A DNA stretch of 64,000 bases. Source: JAABVY01 sp964627935. Lineage in GTDB: Bacteria > Zixibacteria > MSB-5A5 > JAABVY01. Position numbers and translations under genes: made by a program. Positions 53,923 to 62,916 of the stretch are shown in pieces; the stretch's first letter is position 1; the number at the start of each line of letters is the position of its first letter. The stretch covers positions 62,001 through 126,000 of the forward strand of contig CAZVLB010000009.1 of the NCBI GenBank assembly GCA_964627935.1, given 5' to 3'. Below the pieces are notes generated by a model that searched no databases, was not told the origin of the DNA, and worked only from the letters and a program-made list of their open reading frames with translations.

Positions 53923-54885
53923 ATGGATAATGATATGCAGATAATGGATAAAATAGATCTTTTTGAGCTGACCACGCGTCCCGATCGGGATCTGTTCTTT
54001 TCACGTAACGATCCCAATGATATCAAGATGGGCGAGTATGTCCGGCGAGAGCGCGGGGATTTTGCGCATGCCGATCTGGTCATTCTGGGATGTCCACAGG
54101 ATGTGGGAGTCAGACGAAATCAGGGCAAGCCGGGCGCACGTAAGGCCCCCGATGAAATCCGAAGGGCCCTGTACACATTTCCGGTCCCGGAGCAGGAGCG
54201 GATGATCTGCACGCGCATTTTCGATCTGGGCAATCTGAAGCTTGCCGACAGTCTGGAGCAGATTCATGAAGATCTATACAATGTTGCATTTTCCTTGCTT
54301 ACACGGAATAAGCGAGTGATTATACTGGGTGGTGGCAATGATATCTCTTATCCCGATTGCAAGGCGCTTTCTGATCAGAATGGGGAATTGATTGCGATCA
54401 ATATCGACAGCCATTATGATGTGCGTGAGGATGATCCGCCCAATAGCGGAACACCATATCGTCAGCTTCTGGAAGGCAAACATCTCAAGCCCGGCAATTT
54501 CTATGAAATCGCCAATAAGGACATAGCCAATTCGCCGGTTTATAAAAAATACCTCGAGGATAAAGGCGCGCATGTCTATTCACTGGATTCCCTGCGCGAA
54601 TTGGGAATAGAATATGTTTTTGATAAGATACTGCAAAACAGTAAGTTCGAGTCGATTTTCTGGGGTTTTGATCTGGATGCCGTACGCAGTGTCGATGCCC
54701 CCGGGGTCAGCGCATCCTATCCGGTAGGCCTGACAGCCGAGGAAATCTGCAAAATAGCCGAATTCGCCGGTCGCGACACACGCACCAAAATACTGGAAAT
54801 ATCAGAGGTCAATCCGGAATACGATTTAAATCAGCGTACCAGCAAACTGGCGGCAATGATTATCATGTACTATCTCAGGGGCTGA
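53923..54885 (+). CDS. Ureohydrolase, formimidoylglutamase (HutG)-like
   Basis: 320 residues of the arginase/agmatinase/HutG superfamily, a binuclear Mn hydrolase. Metal-site motifs: DSHYD (D162, H164, D166) and GFDLD (D250, D252). The first ligand site, normally GGGH, reads GGGND with Asn139. SGTPYRQLLEG is the substrate loop found in formimidoylglutamases. The reaction could be formimidoylglutamate or guanidino-acid hydrolysis; no other hut gene is here. Starts at 53923, 53935 and 53944 are all possible; none has a good ribosome site. It precedes the MarR gene by 127 bp. Confidence 0.8.
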   Translation: MDNDMQIMDKIDLFELTTRPDRDLFFSRNDPNDIKMGEYVRRERGDFAHADLVILGCPQDVGVRRNQGKPGARKAPDEIRRALYTFPVPEQERMICTRIFDLGNLKLADSLEQIHEDLYNVAFSLLTRNKRVIILGGGNDISYPDCKALSDQNGELIAINIDSHYDVREDDPPNSGTPYRQLLEGKHLKPGNFYEIANKDIANSPVYKKYLEDKGAHVYSLDSLRELGIEYVFDKILQNSKFESIFWGFDLDAVRSVDAPGVSASYPVGLTAEEICKIAEFAGRDTRTKILEISEVNPEYDLNQRTSKLAAMIIMYYLRG

Positions 54886-54951
54886 AATCGTATGAAATTC
54901 ATCAATTTCTAATCGAATTATCTATAAATTGGCCAAATTTGTCGAAAATTG

Positions 54952-54979
54952 TTGACAGCTAACATTTTACTTGTATTAT
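54952..54979 (+). promoter_or_regulatory. Promoter of the marR operon
   Basis: TTGACA at 54952-54957, a 16-nt spacer, and TATTAT at 54974-54979, 33 nt before the marR start; GAAAGGAAC serves as ribosome site. The best sigma-70-like promoter in the window. Confidence 0.75.
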
Positions 54980-54989
54980 TCGTATACAA
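54971..54989. promoter_or_regulatory. MarR-type operator overlapping the -10
   Basis: Inverted repeat TTGTAT-N7-ATACAA (54971-54976 and 54984-54989) overlapping the -10 of the marR promoter. This position and AT-rich form are usual for MarR autorepression sites. Binding by the downstream MarR protein is inferred. Confidence 0.65.
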
Positions 54990-55012
54990 AATATTAGTAT
55001 TGAAAGGAACTG

Positions 55013-55519
55013 ATGAGCGATAATGATAAGCTGGTAGAGAATGTATTGATTGCGCTTCGGAGAATTACCCGGGCAATTGATCTTCATTCCCGTCGACTGG
55101 TTCAGGATTACAGCCTTACGGGTCCGCAACTTCTTATCCTGCAAATGATTTCCAAGCAGGATGAGGCGCCTATCGGTAACCTGGCGCAACAGGTAAATCT
55201 GAGCAATGCCACCGTTACCGGGATTATTGACCGTCTCGAGAAAAGGGGACTGGTGGAACGGGTCCGTGGTGTCAGGGATCGTCGTCAGGTAATAGTGCGT
55301 GGCACAGAAAAAGGCCGGGAAATCCTGGCCGAGGCACCCCCGCCTCTTCAGGAGGAATTTGTCAGGGCGCTAAAATCATTGCCTCCCGAGAGGCAGGACC
55401 AGATCCTGAAGTGCCTGAATCATGTGGCGGCCATGATGAATGCCGATGGTCTGGATGTGGGGGCTGTGCTGGCCAGCCAGTCATTGTCCGAGGAACCCAG
55501 CTACATTAAGAACCAATAA
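55013..55519 (+). CDS. MarR-family transcriptional regulator
   Basis: 168-residue winged-helix regulator. The N-terminal helices are RITRAIDLHSRRLVQDYSLTGPQLLILQ, the HTH LSNATVTGIIDRLEKRGLVERV, and the wing GVRDRRQVIV. A C-terminal extension of about 25 residues follows the dimerisation helices. It probably represses its own promoter through the inverted repeat at 54971-54989 and thereby controls the GNAT, racemase, symporter and hydrolase genes downstream. The effector is unknown, but a substrate of those genes (an amino acid or its derivative) is a natural guess. Confidence 0.93.
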   Translation: MSDNDKLVENVLIALRRITRAIDLHSRRLVQDYSLTGPQLLILQMISKQDEAPIGNLAQQVNLSNATVTGIIDRLEKRGLVERVRGVRDRRQVIVRGTEKGREILAEAPPPLQEEFVRALKSLPPERQDQILKCLNHVAAMMNADGLDVGAVLASQSLSEEPSYIKNQ

Positions 55520-55564
55520 AAAAAGACCTAAACAGAAAGATACCTTTTAAGGAGGATAAAACTG

Positions 55565-56053
55565 ATGGGAAGCAGAGTTGAACCCAAAAAAGATGAAAAG
55601 AAAGATCAAAATATCAAGATACATGAAATCTACAAGCCCGAAGATTTTCCATCCTGGATCAATCGCGATGAGTTGGCCGAATTTCTGCATGAAAGCCTTA
55701 AGCCGTATGAGGATACAATAGAGGATATACAGAGCTCATTCGACTACGCCTTCTCGGATGCTGAGGGCAAGGGCGGATTCATCCTGATAGCTGAAGAGGA
55801 CCAGAAGCCGATGGGTGCGCTGGTAATGCTGAAAACCGGTATGAAAGGATATGTGCCCGAAGATATTCTGCTGTTCGTGGCGGTTTCTCCCGACGCTCGC
55901 GGTAAGGGTGTGGGAAGCAAGATTATCCAGCGTGGTTTCGATCTATGTCCCGGCGATGTGAAATTGCATGTAGAATATGACAACCCCGCCAAAAGGCTTT
56001 ACGAAAGGCTCGGTATGACTACTAAATATGCCGAGATGAGGCTCACCCGATGA
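55565..56053 (+). CDS. GNAT-family N-acetyltransferase
   Basis: 162 residues. The acetyl-CoA-binding motif is LFVAVSPDARGKGVGSKIIQRGFDL, followed by LHVEYDNPAKRLYERLGMT. The substrate cannot be read. Its ATG is preceded by AAGGAGGA, and its stop overlaps the next start by 4 nt (ATGA), so the two are translationally coupled. Placement with racemases and an M20 amidohydrolase suggests acylation of an amino acid. Confidence 0.9.
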   Translation: MGSRVEPKKDEKKDQNIKIHEIYKPEDFPSWINRDELAEFLHESLKPYEDTIEDIQSSFDYAFSDAEGKGGFILIAEEDQKPMGALVMLKTGMKGYVPEDILLFVAVSPDARGKGVGSKIIQRGFDLCPGDVKLHVEYDNPAKRLYERLGMTTKYAEMRLTR

Positions 56054-57198
56054 ATCGAGTGACGATTAACCTCGAACATCTGCGCCATAACCTGAATGTG
56101 ATCAATGGCTGGATGAAAACTCACGGTGCCACCTGGACTGTTGTGACCAAGGTCCTGTGCGGTCATGCCGACACAATCCGGGCTCTGCATCTGATGGGCG
56201 TCAAATCGATTGGCGATTCACGTCTTTCGAATTTTCAGGAAATTAAAAAGATTATCCCCGATTTTGAGACATGGTACCTGCGTGTGCCCGATATGTCCTC
56301 AATTGCCGAGGTTATCACACTGGCCGATGTCAGCCTGAACAGCGAAATCGAGGTAATCAAAGAGCTCAACAGTGAGGCGGAGAAGCAGGGCAAGATTCAT
56401 CGCGTGATTATCATGATCGAACTGGGTGACCTGCGCGAGGGAATCCTGCCTGGCACCTTGATAAAGTTCTATCAGCAGGTTTTCCGTTTGTCCAATATCG
56501 AGGTGCTGGGCATCGGCGCCAACCTGGGATGTCTGGCGGGAATGGTACCCAGCGTGGATCAGTTTATGCAACTGATTCTCTACCGTGAACTTCTGGAACT
56601 GAAATTCGAGCATAAACTTTCCATGATATCGGGCGGTTCGACCTCGGTCCTGCCCATGCTGCTGGAACGAACTCTTCCACCGGCAATTAACCATTTTCGA
56701 ATCGGCGAGGCGATTTTCCTGGGTACTGACCTGATCAATGGCGGGAGTCTTCCGGGTCTGCGTGATGATGTCGTATTGCTGGAAGCCGAAATTGCCGAGA
56801 TCAAGGAAAAGGGTCTCGTTTCAGCCGGAGAAACCGGAACCTCGACACCTTTTGCACCGGAGGGCAATAATGATCACGCTCCCGGCGCACGTGGCCATCG
56901 GGCACTACTCAGTGTCGGCCAACTGGATACCGATGTGGGCGGATTGATCCCATTGAATCCGGCCCATCAGGTGGCCGGAGCATCCAGCGATATAGTCGTG
57001 GTCAACCTGGGAGACAATCCCGAGGATCTCAGGGTCGGCGATTCAATCAGATTTAAGGTCAATTATTCAGCGTTTTTGCGCCTGATGAGCGGCAAATATC
57101 TTCCCAAGATAACTCTGCCCTCAGTAAAAGAATTTGACAAAATACTCAAAGAGGAAAGTGTCTCGAGCATTGAGCCGGTGCTCAAGGATATTGAATAA
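56050..57198 (+). CDS. Alanine/ornithine racemase-family PLP enzyme
   Basis: 382-residue fold-type III PLP protein. The opening TINLEHLRHNLNVINGWM and the PLP lysine at K34 (TVVTKVLCGHA) are followed by NSEIEVIKELNSEAEKQGKIHRVIIMIELGDLREG, GIGANLGCLAGMVPS and MISGGSTSVLPMLL. This matches the ornithine-racemase/YhfX branch rather than classical alanine racemase, which is present separately at 60324. Substrate is inferred. The gene overlaps GNAT by 4 nt and precedes a symporter by 14 nt. Confidence 0.88.
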   Translation: MNRVTINLEHLRHNLNVINGWMKTHGATWTVVTKVLCGHADTIRALHLMGVKSIGDSRLSNFQEIKKIIPDFETWYLRVPDMSSIAEVITLADVSLNSEIEVIKELNSEAEKQGKIHRVIIMIELGDLREGILPGTLIKFYQQVFRLSNIEVLGIGANLGCLAGMVPSVDQFMQLILYRELLELKFEHKLSMISGGSTSVLPMLLERTLPPAINHFRIGEAIFLGTDLINGGSLPGLRDDVVLLEAEIAEIKEKGLVSAGETGTSTPFAPEGNNDHAPGARGHRALLSVGQLDTDVGGLIPLNPAHQVAGASSDIVVVNLGDNPEDLRVGDSIRFKVNYSAFLRLMSGKYLPKITLPSVKEFDKILKEESVSSIEPVLKDIE

Positions 57199-57212
57199 AA
57201 CCGGGATATTGC

Positions 57213-59060
57213 ATGACTGACAGACTGCTATTGTGGGCCATCGTAATCGGTTACATGGTTTTCATCTTCACCAAGGGTGTAATGAAAGTCCGCAAGATCG
57301 GTGATGCCGATGACTACCTGTTGGCAGGCAGGAATGTAAACTGGTTCTTCCTTTTTGCCACGATGGGCGCCACTGTCATAGGCGGCGGATATTCGATCGG
57401 GGCAATCGGCAAGACCTATGAATGGGGTATTCTGATGCTCCTGGTTTCCACCGGCGGTTACCTGCATTTCATCTTTTCAGGCCTTGTTGTAGCACCGCAA
57501 TTTCGTCAGGCTGAATTATATACTGTAGCAGGTTATTTCGGCCATCGTTATGGTGAAGGCCCGCGATTTCTGGTCCTGATTTTATCCCTTCTATTCTCAG
57601 TTTTTATTGTTGCCGCGCAGATGGCCGCCTTTGGCTCTGTGCTGGCGGCAATTGTTCCGCAATTTGCCGACGCCCAGGACATAGTGCGCTGGGCCATTAT
57701 TATAAGCGGGGCTATGGTCGTGATTTACAGCACGGCCGGGGGGCTCATGGCCGTGATTCACACTGATATGTTTCAGTTTGTGGTGCTGATACTCGGCTTT
57801 GTCATCACCCTGGCATTCTGTATTCCGGATATTTCCGGTTCATATAATCCTGATACAGATAAGTTCATACCCTCACGATTCGGCACTGTCGATTTTCAGG
57901 ATCCGGAAAACCTGATGCAGCGTATGGAGGAGGATGATGATCCGCTCAGCTCATATATCAGGCAGGTTATCCTGGAGGCGGAGGATCATTCCCTGGAGAA
58001 CCTGAGAACGGACGAGAATGACCAGGAAACCGCCGAAATTACTATCAGAAATGTGTTTAATGCTCTTCTGGAAGATGAAAACCTGTATCAAAAAGAACGT
58101 TTTGCGCATCTGAAACTGAGCGAGCAAACCAGTGAATTGCTAAAGCTCCATGAGCCAGAGGGCACTGATTTGCGGCGGCTCAATCTGTCATTGATTCAGG
58201 ATGCATTCCCGGATGATATCTCCCGCAACCGCTCAATTTCAGCTGATTTCTTCAAAATCGAGGGCGGCAAGGGCTGGCTGTTTTTAATCACAACTTTTCT
58301 TGCATTCCTGTTGGGGGAGACTTTTGCTCCCGGTTATGCCACTCGCTATTGTGTGGGCAAGGATGTCAGGCACACACGCTGGGGCATAGCCGGTGTGGGC
58401 TTTTTCCTGGCGGCCACATTTCCGGTGATCCTGTTCTTTATCGCACTCTATGCGCGTATACATTTCCCCGATATAGATCCCCAGCAGGCGCTTCCAATGG
58501 TGGTCAAGCAACTGAATAATCCGATTATCGGCGGTTTGATGATCGGCGCGCTTCTGATGGCTGTAATGTCATCGGCTGACTCGGCACTCAACTCGGCTAC
58601 AGCCATTTTTGTTAAGGATCTTTTTGAGCATCAACTGGGATGGAAAGATACCGGCGACGGCAAGATGCTCAGGCTGGCCCGTATCTGTACCGCCGGGCTG
58701 GGAGTGACCGCAATTCTTGTGGCTGTGTTATGGTCCGACATAATCGGACTGCTTCTATTCACCTATCATGTCTGGGCGCCGGCCATTATCCTGCCGGTGA
58801 CTGTCGGGGCGATTTATAAAAAACGCTCAAAGAGATTGAATATCAATATCTTCTATACCATGATCGCCGCTACTGTAATCACGCTGCTTTACCGCCTGAT
58901 GATGTTCCTGCATGATAAATTCGAGCTGGCATTGTTCAGCGAAGCGGCCTATGAGTGGATGAACAACTTCGATCCGGCGGTTTTCGGTGTTGGCGTTTCC
59001 TGTACATCCTTCATTTTATTATTCTTCATAACACGATTTGTCCCGGAAGAAAATTCATAG
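57213..59060 (+). CDS. Sodium:solute symporter (SSS family) with a large hydrophilic insert
   Basis: 615 residues, while most SSS proteins have 450-550. The core helices are normal: DADDYLLAGRNVNWFFLFATMGATVIGGG, VVIYSTAGGLMAVIHTD and, in the second half, ALLMAVMSSADSALNSATAIFVKDLF, the signature with Na+-site residues. Between the helices ending near residue 205 and starting near 353 lies a charged, soluble stretch of about 145 residues (57828-58268) full of Glu/Asp and helices. Its function is unknown. The substrate is probably an amino acid or peptide derivative handled by neighbouring genes. Confidence 0.9.
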   Translation: MTDRLLLWAIVIGYMVFIFTKGVMKVRKIGDADDYLLAGRNVNWFFLFATMGATVIGGGYSIGAIGKTYEWGILMLLVSTGGYLHFIFSGLVVAPQFRQAELYTVAGYFGHRYGEGPRFLVLILSLLFSVFIVAAQMAAFGSVLAAIVPQFADAQDIVRWAIIISGAMVVIYSTAGGLMAVIHTDMFQFVVLILGFVITLAFCIPDISGSYNPDTDKFIPSRFGTVDFQDPENLMQRMEEDDDPLSSYIRQVILEAEDHSLENLRTDENDQETAEITIRNVFNALLEDENLYQKERFAHLKLSEQTSELLKLHEPEGTDLRRLNLSLIQDAFPDDISRNRSISADFFKIEGGKGWLFLITTFLAFLLGETFAPGYATRYCVGKDVRHTRWGIAGVGFFLAATFPVILFFIALYARIHFPDIDPQQALPMVVKQLNNPIIGGLMIGALLMAVMSSADSALNSATAIFVKDLFEHQLGWKDTGDGKMLRLARICTAGLGVTAILVAVLWSDIIGLLLFTYHVWAPAIILPVTVGAIYKKRSKRLNINIFYTMIAATVITLLYRLMMFLHDKFELALFSEAAYEWMNNFDPAVFGVGVSCTSFILLFFITRFVPEENS

Positions 59061-59165
59061 AAGGCTTGCTATCGCAATCCAAATTCCCTAAACTCTAACG
59101 TCATATGAAAAATGACCGATTCATTTTATAGGGATCGCGTATGATTCTATGGAGTATGAATATTT

Positions 59166-60305
59166 ATGGCTGGTGATATACTTGTAAATCTCAGAAAAGA
59201 ACTGCATAAAAATGCCGAGCTTTCGGGTCGAGAACGCAATACATCATCCTTGATCTATGATTTTCTCAGGCCCTACAATCCGGCCAGGATTATAACAGAT
59301 ATCGGTGGTCATGGCCTGGCGGCGATTTTTAATGGCAAACAGGATGGTCCCACGGTGATGATTCGTGCCGATCTGGACGCTTTGCCGATCCCGGAATCAT
59401 CTGATTTTGAGTATGCTTCGCAGACCGAAGGTGTGGCACATAAATGCGGTCATGACGGCCATATGACGATTCTATCCGGCCTGGCACCCATATTGGCAGA
59501 CAATCCTCCCGACCGCGGACGTGTGATCCTGCTTTATCAACCCGCCGAGGAAATCGGCAAGGGAGCTTTGCGTGTCCTGGAAGATAATAAATTTAAATCA
59601 ATACAGCCCGATTATGTATTCGCCTTACATAATCTTCCGGGATTCAAAACAGGACAGATAATCTGCCGTCATGATGTTTTCGCGTCCGCCTCGAGCGGCC
59701 TGATCATAAAACTGCTGGGCGAAACATCACATGCCGCCGAACCGCAGAGAGGCAAAAGCCCGGCCCTGGCGCTGGCACAGATGATCAATGCTTTGAGTTC
59801 GGTGCCGCAGTTCCATACTGCTCTGCACGAGGCCGCCAAGGTCACAGTGATTCACGCTCGACTGGGGGAGATTGCATTTGGCACCTCTCCCGGATATGCC
59901 GAGATAATGGCAACTCTGCGCGCGCATGATGACAATGTCATGAAATTTATTTCAGATAAATGTGAGAGCCTGGCAAAGGCCATGGCCTCGGGCTGGCAGC
60001 TAAATTGTGATATCAGCTGGGATGAGGAATTTCCCGCCACGGTTAATGATAATGAGATGGTCGATTTAATCATAAACCTGTCAACAAAGCTGGGCCTGGA
60101 AAGATACTATCAGCCGGTCCCGTTTTCATGGTCCGAGGATTTCGGCAATTTCATATCCAGGTTCAAAGGGGCGCTATTCGGACTTGGCGCGGGAGAGGAT
60201 CATCCCGCGCTGCATCATCCTAAGTATGATTTCCCGGATGAGATTATTGATCCGGGTATCAATCTGTTTAGGGCTTTAATTTACAGGCTATTGTCTGCTG
60301 ATTAG
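59166..60305 (+). CDS. M20-family amidohydrolase (hippurate/N-acyl-amino-acid hydrolase type)
   Basis: 379 residues. Metal-binding and catalytic signatures: VMIRADLDALPIPE, KCGHDGHMTILSG and QPAEEIGKGALRVLEDN, all as in aminoacylases and hippurate hydrolases. A dimerisation domain lies in the middle (about 180-290). It probably removes an acyl group from an N-acylated amino acid in the cytoplasm; no signal peptide is present. It lies between the symporter and the alanine racemase, which suits uptake and deacylation of a substrate. Confidence 0.9.
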   Translation: MAGDILVNLRKELHKNAELSGRERNTSSLIYDFLRPYNPARIITDIGGHGLAAIFNGKQDGPTVMIRADLDALPIPESSDFEYASQTEGVAHKCGHDGHMTILSGLAPILADNPPDRGRVILLYQPAEEIGKGALRVLEDNKFKSIQPDYVFALHNLPGFKTGQIICRHDVFASASSGLIIKLLGETSHAAEPQRGKSPALALAQMINALSSVPQFHTALHEAAKVTVIHARLGEIAFGTSPGYAEIMATLRAHDDNVMKFISDKCESLAKAMASGWQLNCDISWDEEFPATVNDNEMVDLIINLSTKLGLERYYQPVPFSWSEDFGNFISRFKGALFGLGAGEDHPALHHPKYDFPDEIIDPGINLFRALIYRLLSAD

Positions 60306-60323
60306 TATATGGGGCTTATTGAG

Positions 60324-61523
60324 ATGAATGTTTCAGAGAAAACCGCAACACAATCATTCCACACATCACGGATCGAATTGAGCGAATCGGCGCTCAGGAA
60401 GAATATCCGGTTTTTGAAGAAGATCGTCGGAAATGACAGGATCTTTTCCTCGGTTATAAAAGGCAATGCCTACGGCCATGATATAAGTGTCTTCGTCCCG
60501 CTGGCGGTGAAATGCGGGATAAAGCATTTCTCAGTATACAGTCCATCCGAGGCCCTGGAGGCGTCTAAATGTATCCCGGATGACTGCCATATAATGATCA
60601 TGGGTGATTTGAATAAGGATGTTATCGAGTGGGCGGTCAGGCATGATGTCTCGTTTTTCATTTTCTCACTTGACTGGCTGGATGAAGCGCTAAATGCTGC
60701 CAAAAAGCTGGATAAGAAAGCACTGATTCATCTCGAACTGGAAACCGGCCTGAACCGTACAGGGCTCTATGATCATTATCTTGAACAGGCCGCCAATACA
60801 ATGCTTGAAAATCCTGAGTTTCTTCATCCTGCCGGAGTCTGTACTCATTATGCCGGCGCCGAGAGTATCTCGAACTTTGTACGTATCAAGGGCCAGATAG
60901 AACTGTTCAATAAACTCGTTGAGGAGCTGGAATCAAAGGGTTTGAAATTCGATTGCAGGCACACTGCATGTTCGGCTGCGGCACTGTCGTATCCTGAAAC
61001 CCGTATGGATATGGTTCGTATCGGTATCGCCCATTATGGTTTCTGGCCCAGCCGTGAAACCCAGATGCATTATTATCAGGGCAACGGTGAGGCCGAGAAA
61101 AATTCCCACCGCCGCGATCCCCTGCATCGTGTACTGTCCTGGAAAAGTCGCATCATGAATATCAAAGAGGTCAAGCCGGGAGACTTTGTCGGCTATGGAA
61201 ATGCATATATGACCATCCGCCGGCAAAAAGTGGCCTGCGTGCCGGTGGGTTATTATCATGGTTTCTCACGTAATCTCAGCAATCGCGGTTATGTTCTGGT
61301 GCGAGGCAGAAGAGCGCTGGTGATTGGCTGGGTTAACATGAATATGCTGATGATCGATGTTACCGATTTTAAAAATGTCGAGCTTGGTGATGAGGTCGTA
61401 ATCATTGGCACACAGAAAAAGCAGACCATAACGGTCGGATCGTTCAGCGATATGACCCGCTTCCTCAACTATGAAATCCTGGTCAAACTATCCGAGAATA
61501 TTCCACGAATTGTAGTCAAATAG
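60324..61523 (+). CDS. alr: Alanine racemase
   Basis: Fold-type III PLP enzyme, 399 residues from ATG 60324 (ATG 60309 would add five). The PLP lysine is in SSVIKGNAYGHD (K46), the catalytic tyrosine region in GDFVGYGNAYMTIRRQKVACVPVGY, and the C-terminal beta domain reads GYVLVRGRRALVIGWVNMNMLMIDV. GLNRTGLYD and MDMVRIGIAHYGFWPS are also alanine-racemase-like. A 30-residue charged insert (NGEAEKNSHRRD) before the beta domain is unusual. Likely interconverts L- and D-alanine, or another amino acid, for catabolism within this operon or for the cell wall. Confidence 0.9.
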   Translation: MNVSEKTATQSFHTSRIELSESALRKNIRFLKKIVGNDRIFSSVIKGNAYGHDISVFVPLAVKCGIKHFSVYSPSEALEASKCIPDDCHIMIMGDLNKDVIEWAVRHDVSFFIFSLDWLDEALNAAKKLDKKALIHLELETGLNRTGLYDHYLEQAANTMLENPEFLHPAGVCTHYAGAESISNFVRIKGQIELFNKLVEELESKGLKFDCRHTACSAAALSYPETRMDMVRIGIAHYGFWPSRETQMHYYQGNGEAEKNSHRRDPLHRVLSWKSRIMNIKEVKPGDFVGYGNAYMTIRRQKVACVPVGYYHGFSRNLSNRGYVLVRGRRALVIGWVNMNMLMIDVTDFKNVELGDEVVIIGTQKKQTITVGSFSDMTRFLNYEILVKLSENIPRIVVK

Positions 61524-61574
61524 AGTTAAATACTCGTCATCAATGCGCTTTTCTATCAGGGGTCAATAGCTTAT

Positions 61575-62768
61575 CTAAATAACAATCTGAAACTGGGATA
61601 TGTAAACGAAGTGATTCAGGTCATCACCGGAAGACTCATCCTTTCTCAGGCCGAAATTATGCTGCCATTTGAGCTGATAGCCGATTAAATAGAAATCAAA
61701 TCCCGCTGTGATTTCATGCTTACGAACCGGCTTGGAATCAATGTCGACAAATTGCGCCGCATCATTCCGCAGGTCATGATCGAAATCTACCCATGCATAT
61801 CTGAGGCTCGCCCCCAATCTCTGATTGATTCTATATGCGGTTTGAAAAAGTGTAGCGCTGATCACAAGCTTATTTGACTCATTATCGCCGACTTCGGCGT
61901 AACCGGCATAAGCGACTGCAAAAAATGAAAGGCCCCTGAGTTTGATCAAGAGCTCAGGCGCAAATCGGTAGCTGAAATCGTGGTGGGGTCTGGGATCAAG
62001 GTCCCATGCAAAGCTGGCCGCGAAGCTATAACGCAGCCCGCCTCGATCTGTGTCGCTGTCGCTGCGCACATCCATGCCCGGCGAATTATATGACAGATGT
62101 GCAATGATCTCAGGATTGAATTCCGCTTTGGGTCCCGGTCCGGATAAATCTGACGGATTTACAAGTGTCTCATTATAATATTCAGGCAATCCTACCGCAT
62201 GAGACACACGGGCATTATCGCCACTGAAAAGACCCAGGGCATAACCAAGCCGGGAGGGGTTCTCATAGCCATTGTGCAGGCTGAAGCCGATCTGTCGCTC
62301 GGCACCAAAATACCTGCTGACAATCGACCAGTCTACGAATGTCAGGCGTTGAAAAGACTGAATCCGGTATCTTGTGAAGGGTATCTTGAATTGCCCGAAT
62401 CTGAGCTTGAAGTTTTCATTGAAAGCATAATCGATCATGAAATCCATCAGTTCAATCGAACCGGGCGAAGTGCTCAGATGAATCTTGTATGCCAGTGCGG
62501 GTTTGTAGACATGACCGGAAAAGGTCAGCCTGATTCGCCTGACCTCCATAGTATGACTGTCCTCGCGGCATTCATCATCACCTTGATCTCTGTTTTCATA
62601 ATTGAATCTGATCTGACCGACCAGCTGAAGACGCAGGCTATGGCTTGAATCTTCGCTGTGAATTTCGAGCGGCCCCGGTGATGACGACGAATCTCCTGCA
62701 AATAAAGACGTAATTGATAGCAATAAAATGAATACTGTGATCGATGTCAGGCCGTTTTTGAAGTGCAT
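61575..62768 (-). CDS. OprO/OprP-type phosphate-selective porin family protein
   Basis: 397 residues with a signal peptide (SITVFILLLSITSLFAG) and repeated beta strands with aromatic girdles, such as SLRLQLVGQIRFNYENRD, VRRIRLTFSGHVYKPALAYKIHLS and LRFGQFKIPFTRYR. The FGQFKIPF segment and the strand order fit the porin O/P family, which includes non-phosphate porins. The C-terminus (FVYISQFQIVI) is strand-like. ATG 62768 has AGAAAGG ahead and a promoter upstream. Confidence 0.88.
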   Translation of the reverse strand: MHFKNGLTSITVFILLLSITSLFAGDSSSSPGPLEIHSEDSSHSLRLQLVGQIRFNYENRDQGDDECREDSHTMEVRRIRLTFSGHVYKPALAYKIHLSTSPGSIELMDFMIDYAFNENFKLRFGQFKIPFTRYRIQSFQRLTFVDWSIVSRYFGAERQIGFSLHNGYENPSRLGYALGLFSGDNARVSHAVGLPEYYNETLVNPSDLSGPGPKAEFNPEIIAHLSYNSPGMDVRSDSDTDRGGLRYSFAASFAWDLDPRPHHDFSYRFAPELLIKLRGLSFFAVAYAGYAEVGDNESNKLVISATLFQTAYRINQRLGASLRYAWVDFDHDLRNDAAQFVDIDSKPVRKHEITAGFDFYLIGYQLKWQHNFGLRKDESSGDDLNHFVYISQFQIVI

Positions 62769-62810
62769 TTGTTTTGCCTTTCTTAAATATTTGGATAATT
62801 ACAGGCCGGA

Positions 62811-62840
62811 ATTTTAATCCAATAGCCGCCCCAAAGTCAA
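62811..62840 (-). promoter_or_regulatory. Promoter of the porin gene
   Basis: On the minus strand TTGACT (62840-62835) and TAAAAT (62816-62811) with an 18-nt spacer, or TTAAAA with 17 nt. About 42 nt before the porin ATG. Confidence 0.6.
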
Positions 62841-62866
62841 CATTATTTTGATGGTAGATAATAAAA

Positions 62867-62894
62867 AAGGACCCCTCATAAAGGAAGGGTCCTT
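62867..62894 (-). terminator. Intrinsic terminator after the cytochrome gene
   Basis: Stem AAGGACCC/GGGTCCTT (62867-62874 and 62887-62894) with a 12-nt loop, followed on the minus strand by TTTTATTAT. It separates the cytochrome gene from the porin gene and its own promoter. Confidence 0.8.
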
Positions 62895-62916
62895 AGAAAT
62901 AACTATCAGCTTTTAT

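Noticed and set aside
59109..59127. AAAATGA-N5-TCATTTT dyad before the amidohydrolase gene
   Set aside because: AT-rich and unsupported by a promoter; could be an operator but too weak to list.
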